Origin: Amyloporia xantha
Taxonomy: Eukaryota; Basidiomycota; Agaricomycetes; Polyporales; Adustoporiaceae
Direction: 5' to 3'
NCBI GenBank assembly: GCA_036971615.1
Contig: JAYKKR010000018.1
Coordinates: forward strand, 62,001-126,000
DNA length: 64,000 bases
The notes under the pieces are model-generated. The model had not been told where the DNA came from, did no database searches, and worked only from the letters and a program-made list of their open reading frames with translations. Shown piece after piece: positions 34,113 to 44,538 of this stretch (position 1 is its first letter; every line of letters begins with the position of its first letter). Both the position numbers and the translations under genes were made by a program.

Positions 34113-37100
34113 CTACTGGTCCATGTCCATGAGACGGAATAACTTATAATAAGTAAGTATAATAGCCAGTGAGTTCGGGAGATGAGCGGGAGATTCGACA
34201 GGCTGTTGGGCCCAACGGCTTAGCAAGGGTAATTCCGATAGGTGTCTCAGAGGGATGCCCAGTTCCTGTGCAATGCGAGGCATATATGGCTCACCGTCTG
34301 CATCTCGCCCAATAAAGATCTCGGCGAGCAGGCGGGGGCCGATCTGTGGAATGGTGCCGTGGTAGGGACAGTCCGAGACGTCGATAGGGGAACCCTTCGC
34401 TATAGGAGTGTGATGCGTGGGCGAGCGGAAGGGGACCCAGCACATGAAACAATACGGCCAATAGAGGACATCCACACGGCGTTGAGCACAGAGTGCAGAG
34501 ATGGTGCCGTCGACGAGAGGATCGCTGCGATGGGCATGGGGTAACGAAGAGGAATCGTGCTCGCCTTGGACCCAGCAGTGTACGCATCCTACACTTACAA
34601 CGCGATCGAAAACACCCTTGACTTCGACCATCTGCGCGGTGCCAGCATTGTACCTGTCATCAATCGCAGCACCCGTGCTTGCAACAGATATAGCACCCCG
34701 GCGGCAGCACCTTGCGCTTGCGATCCAGGCGCGGGGTCTCTGAGCGGTAATGTGAAATTGGAAGACTGCGCGATGTTGACAGTGTTGTCCTAATGGAACA
34801 TGGGTGAGAAGCAAACAGACCATACACGGATGTTGCTTACCTTGGCTGCAGCTTCGCAATTATCGCACAGCTGCCCGCCTACATACGCCGCGCACGAATG
34901 TATATCTGGATCCACTGTATGAAAGGCCAGACGACGACAAGATGTTGTCGTCAGGAAGTTCTGTATCTCGGGGAGACCCCTTATCGCATCCTTCTCTGGC
35001 GCGTTTATGTCGGGCCACGGCATCTTCCACCAGACGCAGAATGCCAATGCGGGTTGTCCCGCGCGTCCACTTCGACCGGACTGCTGTTGATAATCGAGTA
35101 GATACCTCACTCCGATGTGGATCACGATGATGACGTTGGGCTCGTCCAACCCTTCCCCAAAACACATCGTGGCGACGACCCAGCGGTGATTAGGCTCAGT
35201 AGCATTGCGCCATTGGTTCACGATCTCCGCCTTTCGACGGGCATTTTCTTCCGGATCCTCGTCCACTTTACTGGTATAGTATGGAATATTGAAAACCGCC
35301 GCGACAGCCTGGACTTCCGCGATAGTGGTGCAATAGATGAGACCGCGCTGGTGCGGTTTCATAATCTTCTGGTACTCATCGAATTTGGCCTTGCCGGCAG
35401 CTAACAGCGGCAGTGTCGTCTTTCACTCGGTGGACTTCGTACTTGATGTTAGGGCGGACGGTCGACGTACGAATCTCTCGCATTAGCGCGGGGTCAATCT
35501 GCAACGACCGACAGATTGAAGGTACGGCGATAGGGTAAATACTCGCTGATAATAAAGTGATCGGCTTTTGAGTCGAGTGAACAGATGGAAGAGGTCAAAG
35601 CAAGGCCGGTAGTCATTCGATGTGTTCAAATGGTGAGCCTCTTCCACGAACACTCTCCGAATGCGATGTGAGTACGTGATTGCCCAGTCGTAAGCAGCTT
35701 GGGTGCCTGCGTGGTGGGCGGGCATGAGCACAAGCTGAGCCTTGAAGTAGTCCAGGCGCATTCACAGATGAAGGCCATCTGCCTCCGTATATTGTAGTGG
35801 CCGCGATGCGTCGCTCGATGTCATCCAGCAGCGCCGTGAGCGGGACTAGTACGAGGAACATGTCGTCGGGACAAAGCGCGGCCGCTCCGAGGTAAGCCAT
35901 ACTCTTCCCGGCCCCTGTGGCGAGGACGCCGAGAGTGTGTTCGGAACCCAAGGAAGACTGTACCAACTCCGCCTGGTGAACATCACTCCACTGAGGATTA
36001 CTGCGGGCTGGGACACACACGAGTAGAGCCTGTTTGGTCTTAGGGTGGATTTGGAGCGGCGCACGGCGTTTCCATATTGCAGCCGCGACGGAATGTGACA
36101 GAGGCGCAAAGTAATGCGAGACCCTGCTCACAATCTCAGACGCATTGTCCTGCAGCCCAGTGAGTATCGCGTTTTGAAACGGTCCGAAGACCTGAGACAT
36201 ATGTTGGTTAAACACAGTCGTGAAGCTGTTCGTGAAAGCGGGCAACGCGGCAGCGAGTAACCCTTCTCCTGCGGATTGCGTCTGCAAAGCGGGTTTCATA
36301 CCAGGGTGCAGCATACCGATGGCATCGTGGAATCGCAAACAGACACGTTGAGAAGATGCAACACCGGTCTGTGAGAGGTGAGGCAGCGCGTCAGAAATCT
36401 GTAGCGCGTAATGTGCGTTCGCTGCGTCCTTGCCATGAGCATACGAGCGATGTATCTCCAGCAGGTCGGCGTCATCTTCATCAGGTAATCCAAAGTCCGT
36501 CCGCGCGATGTTGACCATGATGCAGCACATCAACTGACGCCAATCCCGTATGCCCATTGGTAAACGTAAGAACAGATCAGAGTATACTTCAATCGTCTTG
36601 GACAATTGACGAGAACCCATCACCCGACCGCTGCGCACAAATACATACGAGGAGTAATTGGTAGCGAGGCCTGTAGGCATGATGTACGTCGCCAAATGCG
36701 CTGCAGCAGGGAATATAACCGCATACAAGAGGAGTAGGTGCGGAGCGGCGTCGTGTGCAGGAGCACGCACACATAGCCGGTTGCTGCCACGGATGTGAGA
36801 CGGTTTGTCGTAGTCGAAACTGAACGTCAACATTCCGTTCAAGATGAATAGATTGCGCGACCCGGTGCCGTCTATTTTGTATTTCAACTGATCACATTCG
36901 GTGCCACGCGCTCCGCCTCCCCAGGTCGTCAGACATACAAAAGCTGCGAGGCCGACCAACTCGTCCAGTTGCGCAAACCATTCGCGCAAATTGCCTGCGA
37001 AAAGAGTGTCAAACGGCGATATGTCAAGCTGATCAGACAGACTTACCAATGTGAGGGAATACCCGCCCGTCGACGGCATTGAAGTAGTGCTCTTGACGCG

Positions 37101-39710
37101 ACATGTGCTCCAGCAAGACATCCTGGTACGGAATGAATCCGTTGGATGGCTGAGAGAATATTGACGTGCCCTGTCTTTCCTGGCGGGGATTGTCTCGAAA
37201 CCAGTTTTCCGAGATCGACGGGTCCATGTGAGACTCAATGTGCTTGTATATCGCGGTCAGATCGAGCGCACCACAGACTCGGTGTATCAACTTGGTCATT
37301 TTATCGATGCATATATGCAGTGACTGGCGGAGCTTAGACAACGACACCGCGTGACCGTCGATAGACACGGTACTCATGGAAAGGTCCCAGTTGAATCGTG
37401 GAATACCTGACTCGGCGTAGGACAACGCCGAAGTGAGGCTCATGTTCTGTCTCAACATGGTAAACAGGGTTTGTTGGCCATCCACGATGTAGTTTTCGAG
37501 ACTCTCGTAGACTCTGTAAGCGGTCGGTAAGCACGGTAAACACCTCATGTAAAGACAAAAATACTGACTTGAAGTCGTTCATGCCGAATCGCGGCTTGAG
37601 CATGATAATCTCAAGCGCAACACTGGCACGAAAGCACCACTGAGCTTTGGAAATGTTGGGCGGGATACGGGACACACGCTGCATGTTGCCCGAAGAATCC
37701 GCCAGGTGGTAAGTTACCAAGAACATGGTGAACAAGTCGCGCCATTCGACCTGGAGAAACCCTTCGCTGGCGTGGATAAGCAGCACCATGACCAGCCTGT
37801 GAACGGCTTGCGCGCATGCCAATTCAGTCGAGCGTTCGTCAATCAGAACCGCCCATAATTCGCCAAGGGCGTGCGTGTGCGCGGGGGCAAAATATAGCCG
37901 AACGCTAGCCAGCGGTTGTAAATGATGGCGGAGGAGGAACATTAAAAAGCGAGAAATGAAGTCCGCATATCGATTGATTGTGTCGTCTTCCTGTGGACGA
38001 CGAAACGGAGACTTCTCCACTTCCGACGTCTTACTGGGCGACGCGAGACGGCGCAGGGTGATCGTCGACAGCTCCGATATGCGTGGTGCAATGGAATGGT
38101 AATAGGCGCGAACCATCGCCTCCATCCGCACAAACGGAGCTTCAGTCTCGGTATTGGCACCCAAACCGGTGGGTAGCAGCTCAGCGAGGTCAGCATCGAT
38201 GATGCAGTTTTGCCACTTTGTGTGTCTCAGCGCACTACTGCTGAGACGTGCGCTCGGCGCCTTGTACACAGTAGTACGAACATGAAGCCCGGCTTGTTCT
38301 GAATGCGCACGTATCGCCTGTAGGCAGAGATTGTCGGCGACCGGAGGGGGACACGAACCTCAACAAACTGTCGATACTGACGCTCCTGGCTAAGGGCGTG
38401 GGCTTTGACTGAAGTGGTCTTTCGCTCAGAAACGGGAATTTGTGGGTGGTCCTTTGCATAATGCTCGAGGACACGCTTCCTGTTACTGTACACCAATCCA
38501 CATCCTGGCATGTCGCACCTACACGCATCGACGACAGTGATACCGGGAATGCGGTCAACAGGCCCGGGAAGAGGAGATCGAGGCTCGTGAGCGGACATGA
38601 TCTCTAGCATAGACATGAGTATTGGCTTGGAAGGGAGCCGTTGCGCAGCCAGGTGGACGGGAGTTTTCCCTCGATGATCGACGCGGTGACGGTACATGTA
38701 AGTGTGTCTGACAGGACTGCCACAGTCCAGGCAGATGGCAAGGTGGTACTGAGGGTCAACTCGAATACCCAAGTCGGCGAGACGGTCGTTCTGTTCAGTG
38801 AATGTCAAGGAAACGAACGTGTCCAAGTGGTGGTGCTCCACCGCAGGGTCCCCATCGGGTTGGGCCTCGTCGACTGCATCTTGGTCCCCTTCGTCGTCAG
38901 ATGGGTCCTCCATAGACATACCAAAGAGCTGACCAGCGACGTCGTCGTCCGAATCACCATTAGAGGTGGCGTCGTCGTTGTGGTCGTCGTCGTCGTCGTG
39001 GTGGTCGTCGTCGTCCTCTGAGTCCAACTCTACAACAGGCGCATGTTCCGGCTCCTCTTTGGGATCCTGCTGCATGACATCGGCCATGTTGACATCTTCG
39101 TCGACGTCGTCGTGAACAGGCAAAGCGTAGTGATGTTCGTCTTCATAAGGTGGTGGCGGGTCCGCCGGATCATCCACCGGCATCGGTTCATCACCAGCGG
39201 ACGCGAGGACGGTTGTGGCTTGTGTATGCGAGGACGACGCTGAAGCTGACGTCAAGACGGCGAGCGCAGACGACGTGACGGTGTCGCGGGCGGAACCCAG
39301 TCCTGGACGTCGGCAGCCGGTGGGTCCGGGGACTTGTCATCGTCGGTGGGATGTTTGGTCGAGCGAGAGGGAGAGGAGTTGGTAATACGAGAGTCTCGCG
39401 TGTCCCGGCCGCCCACAGGGACAGGGGAACATACGAGTGGTGGGATCCCGTGAAACCCTATAGCTGTCGCCTAGGTGAACGACGAAAATGAGCGGTTGCA
39501 GCAAAGAGAAACAACATGCACTAACCATCGTACTTGAGGGTGCATTCCGCATTGTGAAAATCGCGGGTGTGGTGATTGTCGTTCGTGTTGGCGGGTATAT
39601 GCGGGCGGGGGCAGTCGGCCTGTGTGCACCTGTAAGACTTGTTAGATGCGCATATATGCGTGGGTAAAGCAGCATACATGCGGGCAGGACGTTGTTTAGG
39701 CATGGTTAGA
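34113..39710 (-). pseudogene. Zinc-finger (OrsD-type) / tyrosine-recombinase-like / RecQ helicase gene, frame-disrupted
   Basis: A likely first exon (39710-39530) and a second (to about 39340) carry Cys/His-rich segments. Next come a long acidic region and two finger-like motifs, C-L-D-C...H-R-V-D-H and C-D-M-P-G-C...H-Y-A-K-D-H, in the arrangement of OrsD-domain proteins. The middle part has A-R-G-T-E-C-D-Q-L (36906), R-D-W-R (36537), A-H-G (36435) and a Tyr nine residues on in A-H-Y-A (36408), matching the tyrosine-recombinase R/R/H/Y pattern. The helicase part has A-T-G-A-G-K-S (35901-35921), V-F-V-E-E-A-H-H (35630), L-L-S-A-S, and Q-Q-S-G-R-S-G-R-A-G. A Cys-rich tail ends at 34113. Frame changes at about 35752, 35567 and 35415 lack intron signals, so the copy is probably dead or the assembly has errors. 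Confidence 0.68.
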
Positions 39711-40640
39711 CGTTGAAAAAAGGGGAAGGGTCGGTTTTGCGGGGCTCGGGGGGGAGAGAAAAAGTTGGCAATGGTTTGCCGAGCGTGGTATGCAATGAAA
39801 TTATCGCATCCACGCGTGACTTGATGCCGATGTAGCAAACGGTATGCGATTAAATTATCACATCCGCATGGGACAGTACCGGGGGATGTGGTGGTAGTGG
39901 AGAGAAAGACGGAGGGGGAAAAAGAAGGTGCAGACCTGTACTTTGACGGGGCAGCGACACGGTCACATGATCAAGGGCAAACGCGTCCGGGTTCGATGAG
40001 GACTTGGCAGCAGTCGGGCGGGGTGAGTGTGGGATCACGTGCAAGCCTGTCAAACTTAGCACGCGATACGTACGGGTTATATGCTGTTGGATGTTAGTGG
40101 GCAATGGCCTGGTAGAACGGGAATGGCGAGTGTATGGGACATGTACTCGGCGATGTCCCAACAGCGTACATGCCGTGCGACCAGCAGCATAGCGCCGCTT
40201 GTGGCCTTATACAAGGTTGGACAACGCGATTGTATTGAAAACGACCGATACAACGAATGTACATCCAATGCTACCCCAACAACCATTTTACAAGGTAGAG
40301 GGACGGAGTGCATAGAAGATGTTTCCCATGCGGGATTGCCTCCGGATGTCATATCAGATACAGGAGAAATAATGAGGATAATGAGGAATAAGGCGAGGGA
40401 GATGGTACGATATGCGGGATGCGGCTGCGGCAGAGACGCTAGTACGAGACAAAAAGTGGCAGGCAGAAGGGCAATATCGAACTAAGAGAGCAAGGTTCAC
40501 AGATCGCAACGTAGTACACGATAATACGCAGTACAGCGTTGCAACAGACAAAGTGGCTACCGAGGCTCTGCCTTAGTCGCCAAGTGTATAGCAGCGGTCA
40601 TAATGCTGTGCTCAAATAAAAGAGATAACGGACACAAAAG
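39711..40640. other. Intergenic stretch upstream of the RecQ-type gene
   Basis: It holds a two-copy repeat of GGTATGC(A/G)AT(G/T)AAATTATC at 39788 and 39841 (about 53 bp apart). Beyond that only shadow frames are present. Confidence 0.4.
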
Positions 40641-40650
40641 TGCGCACACT

Positions 40651-41503
40651 GGCCGTGTAAATACACGGCGCAGCTTGTCAGAGAGGTTCGGCGGCGTAGA
40701 GTAATGAGTGACATAGTATCAAACGAACAGGCGGTCTGCAGGATAAAGCGAGTGAAGGCAACTTAGATTAGCAGGCGGCGGGGTGTGTGTGCAACGTGCT
40801 GGCTGTGTGAATACACGGCGCAGCGGCAGGAGTGTGGCGAAAGCTACGCTGGCTGTGTAAATACATTGCGCAGCGGGAGGATTGTGGCGGGAGCGACCAC
40901 CCGGCTGTGTAAGCAACACAGCACAGCGGTGAGATTGTAGCGGAACAGCATCAAGAGGGCAGTAGTACGGTGAGCATAGTGACTGCCTGCTGGGGCCAGT
41001 ACAGTCACGGAAAGAGGCAGTGGAAGACAGCGCGACTGGCTATGTGAATACACGGCGCAGCGCAGGAGGGCGTCACTGCCAGTGAGTGCTGCCGAAGAGA
41101 GAGCCGGTGGTGCAGCGAAAGTGTCCAGTACGCAAGTCGCAGGTTTGCCGTAGTGGGTATATAGATGGAGGTAGCTGGAAGAGGCTCGCTGGCTGTGTAA
41201 ATACACGGCGCAACGCAGGAGGCCGTGACTGAGTGCTGCAGGAGAGAGAGCCGGTGGTGCGGCGAAAGTGTCGAGTACCCAAGTCACGGGTTTGCCGTAC
41301 ATAGCCAATGGCTGTATATCCGTATTGAAAGAGCTGGAAATGACTCGCTGCCTGTGTGAATACACTGCGCAGCGGCAGGAGGGTCGAGATGTAGCAGGGG
41401 CGAGCGCGTCCAGTCCAGGGTTAGTCGCACAGAACAAGTGGGTATATGCACTTCGAAAGAACCGGAAAAGGCTCACGGCCCATGTAAATACACGGTGCAG
41501 TGG
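40651..41503 (+). repeat. Interspersed GTGTAAATACACGGCGCAGC repeats, eight copies
   Basis: Copies start at about 40651, 40801, 40851, 40903, 41038, 41191, 41350 and 41478, all in the same orientation. Each carries a small palindrome GTGTAAATACAC or a variant and is usually followed by GG(C/G)(A/G)GGAGG. The copies at 41038 and 41191 extend into a longer duplication of about 150 bp. The 292-codon minus-strand frame across this region is a product of the repeats. Confidence 0.75.
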
Positions 41504-41599
41504 CGGGAGGGTGGCGGTAGTGCAGAAGGAGTGTGGAAACCGCATTGGGAAGGGGAGGTGGCACGGGCGCTTAGCGTACTCGACGAAGATTGCTAACCT

Positions 41600-41934
41600 G
41601 TGAAACAACCACGCAACCGTTCGGGTCGTGCGGGGCTTAAAATGACCGTAAGGATCAGTATAATGCGGCGCAACATCGGCGCAAGTCGGCGGTTGCGCGG
41701 GGTTGCACGAGAAAGCCATCACTGACCTTACCGCGCGTGTGAGAAAGTCTCCCTTTCTCCCGGCCTACCGGCGTCCAACCGCGGACCCAATCATCAACGC
41801 CGGAAAACCGCCGTATAGATTCGAGGTCGGCGGTCATTTTGAGATAGTCGCGGGGACCGGCGGTGCGGAACTGATCGTGGCGCAAATCGATCTTTCCGGA
41901 TTTGCCGTTAGTAAGAACCGGCGGTCGGCCTATG
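41600..41934. other. Foreign sequence abutting the cut-off D1 gene
   Basis: At about 41935 homology of D1 to D2 stops abruptly after the codons for A-P-L-L-N-L. The sequence to the left is unrelated to D2 and contains CGGCGGT four times in about 240 bp (near 41690, 41830, 41860 and 41920). I cannot name it; it may be an inserted element or a rearrangement joint. Confidence 0.45.
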
Positions 41935-43752
41935 AGTAGGTTTCGAGATTGAGGAGGGGGGCGCAAGGCAAGGCGTCGCTATCGACAGCGGCTTGGAAAC
42001 GAGGGATGCGACGGCCCGATGGATTAAAGATATGAATTGGATTGCCCTGCTCGTCTTCGTAAGGCAGGCGATGAAGTTCGCGAACGCGCTGACGAGTGTC
42101 TGGATTGGGCGAATCGTAGATGACGGGGTTCTTGTTGACGATATCGATAAGGGATCTTTTTTCCCACTCTCGAACCTCATGACAGCTGAAGAATATATTA
42201 GTGTGTGGGAAGTGAGATAGAAAACGGACAGGAAAGACTCACGAGATATGGGATGCGAGGGCGATAGAATAGAACTGGATCTTATGATACTTGCGGGACC
42301 TCTTCCACACGTCGAGCTCAGCGTTGAATTGATCACGGACGGCGACGGGTTGGTTTTGGCCATATCGAACCGAGATGAATATAGGTTCGCTCTTCATTAA
42401 GAACCCGTCCTCCTTCCACTCAGCCGGAGCCTGAGCGAGCCACGGCTCCCACTGGTCACAGATTTGATCACTGAGCTTCACAGTATCGACCAGGCGCATC
42501 TCGAGCGCGTTGAAATCCCTGTTAAATTTTGAAGAACGCCAAGGGTGGAGAATGGTGGAATAGCGTCCCAGGACGGTATTCCGTGAAACGCAAGAGGTGA
42601 ATATCGTAGGAATAGCGTCCCGGGACGATATTCCACGGAAACGCAGCATGAAGGTCGGATAAAAGGAGGTTTTCGTCAGTATATATCATGCAATAGATTA
42701 ACGGGATACGCACAGGATATTGGTGCACTGAGACAGCGTGAGCTTTTTCGGGTCCTTCTCCCCGGGAGACCCGTAGGGCCGAGTGACGGCGATGGGCTGG
42801 GTGGGGATCAAGCTGACGCAGTGGGCGAGGAACAAGCGCAACATCTCGATGTGATGAGGCAGCATACGAGAATCACCCGTTTCTCGAGCGGCGTACGACA
42901 TATCACCCAACTGCTCTTGCGCCATCCTTTCGGCATCGGCGGCGCGCCAGTTGTGGGGCGCATAGCGAGCCAGACCTCCGACAACGCGCAGCGGCCGACG
43001 TACATCATACGACGCTCGGTGGAAAACCCTCGACGACCGAACTTGGCTTTGAAGATACGGTAAGGCTTGTGGACGTCGAGCACGAAGCTGTAGGTCGGAT
43101 CGACCACAGCGTTCGGCAGGATAGCGTCGAGGCCGGTCTCGCGAGGGACGACCTCCTCGTAGTCGATGAAATGCTCGCGGAGCTCCCAGACGAGATCGTC
43201 ACTGTCAGAAGGGATCACGTACTTGGGGTCGATCTGGAGCTTGACCTTCTTGCGAAGAAGGTTGATGGCGCTCGTCTGGTCGTGACGCCTGAAGTTGCGC
43301 TCGAAGGCGGAGAGAGGAACGGTGATGGTGGGCTGCTGGTCCCAGTTGACAGGAGGGTTCCTGCTGTCCGCGTCGTACAGGAGACAGCGTTGCACCTCCT
43401 CTTGACCGAGGGCGTCGTGCGCGAGGATCCCGTTGGGGACATCGTCGATGTCGAACGGGCCCAGAGCGCCGGCAAGAGTGAGCTGGAAATCGCTCGTCTC
43501 TTCGGCCCTGGAGAACAAACACGATGGTGAGCCTCGTATCTCCTGCGCAGAACGAGTAACACTTACGCATCTTCTCAGTGACGAAGTTCGCGAGAACTTC
43601 GTGTGCCGGAGGAGGCGCATTTCCTTCGTCCGCACTGTCGCTGCTGAACACCAAGACAAAGAGGTCAGCAAATCACTCATAAATACAGAGTAGCGGGTTC
43701 CGACTTACACGTCGAAACGAGCAGCGATATCGTCCACGTCCATGGGGTCCAT
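41935..43752 (-). pseudogene. Gene D copy D1, frame-shifted and 3'-truncated
   Basis: Start ATG 43752, with exon 1 to 43709 (M-D-P-M-D-V-D-D-I-A-A, against M-D-G-A-L-D-I-N-D-I-A-A in D2). The exon order then follows D2: the large exon with D-I-D-D-V-P-N-G-I, the exon with S-V-R-Y-G-Q-N-Q-P-V-A-V-R, and the start of the exon with N-P-V-I-Y-D-S-P-N-P-D-T-R. Compared with D2, one base is missing at the end of exon 2 (about 43570) and one in the large exon (about 42950, after L-A-M-R-P). The gene stops at 41935, losing about 1,150 C-terminal residues. The intron at 42524-42715 keeps two palindromes, as in D2. It is almost certainly non-functional. Confidence 0.72.
42557..42634. repeat. Palindromes in the D1 intron, two copies
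   Basis: Two 26-bp elements about 52 bp apart (42558 and 42609). Their left arms read GGAATAGCGTCC but the right arms read GGACGGTATTCC and GGACGATATTCC, so each has mispaired positions. The same intron of D2 carries three copies. Confidence 0.85.
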
Positions 43753-44538
43753 GAAGGGCAGCAGAGTCGAAGGATTTTGGAAAGCGAGTAGAGATAGATG
43801 TAGAGAAAGCGGGAGAGCGATGTTCGAAGACAAAGGACGCTATGCTTGTCTGAGGACAGGCTCTGCAGAGCATGGAGAGGATGAGGCTGGCTTTTATACA
43901 CCAACTGTTTGTTTGGATATCGCCTTCGGCCGTACGACCTGGTCGGGCCACTCGCAAATTTGGAATAATTTGAAACATTTCGGTCTCAATTTTTCTTTCG
44001 TTGACACCCGACGGAGCGTGACCCGACCCTGAAGCCGTCGTTCGTCGGCAAGCTTAACAGGGAATGGAATCGGAAAGGCGAGATCGCGCTGAACGCGCGA
44101 TCTAACCAAAAGCGGATTCGACGCGTTAACTCAAAGGTGGGATCATCGGTAGTCCCGCATTAGGGACGCAGCGGGGATCTCGCATGGATGAACGCTGCTG
44201 CGGCACATACCATTAAGGGAAATGAGATCTGTGTTTCAGATATACTTCCGGGTACTACTCCGCGCCGGACGGGGCGAAGTCGCTAACTTCGCAGGCATCG
44301 GATGCAATAGTAGTGCGCTTGACACGCAGCCTGCCTCCGAGGCCAGTGCGCTCGAGACAGATTCCACTGGTATACACGCTCCAGAGTGCATAAATGATAA
44401 CTATTGCCATTGCAAAGGTACTGCTATTTAAGTAAAGGACATGAAGCAGGGTGAAGATATTAGTAGCAGGAAAAGGCGCAACGTTGCGCCGATAGATAAA
44501 CGAAAATGACATAAGCTGCATGACAACGAAATGTGCGA
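43753..44538. other. D1-E1 intergenic spacer, homologous to the D2-E2 spacer
   Basis: Segments such as GAGATCTGTGTTTCAGATAT at 44224 and GGGATCATCGGTA at 44140 recur in the D2-E2 spacer at 60828 and 60731 in the same order. The unit duplicated was therefore E, spacer and D together. No gene is seen here. Confidence 0.6.

Noticed and set aside
40844..41722. Minus-strand frame of 292 codons
   Set aside because: It spans the interspersed repeats, repeats its own residues with them, and has no domain or splice support.
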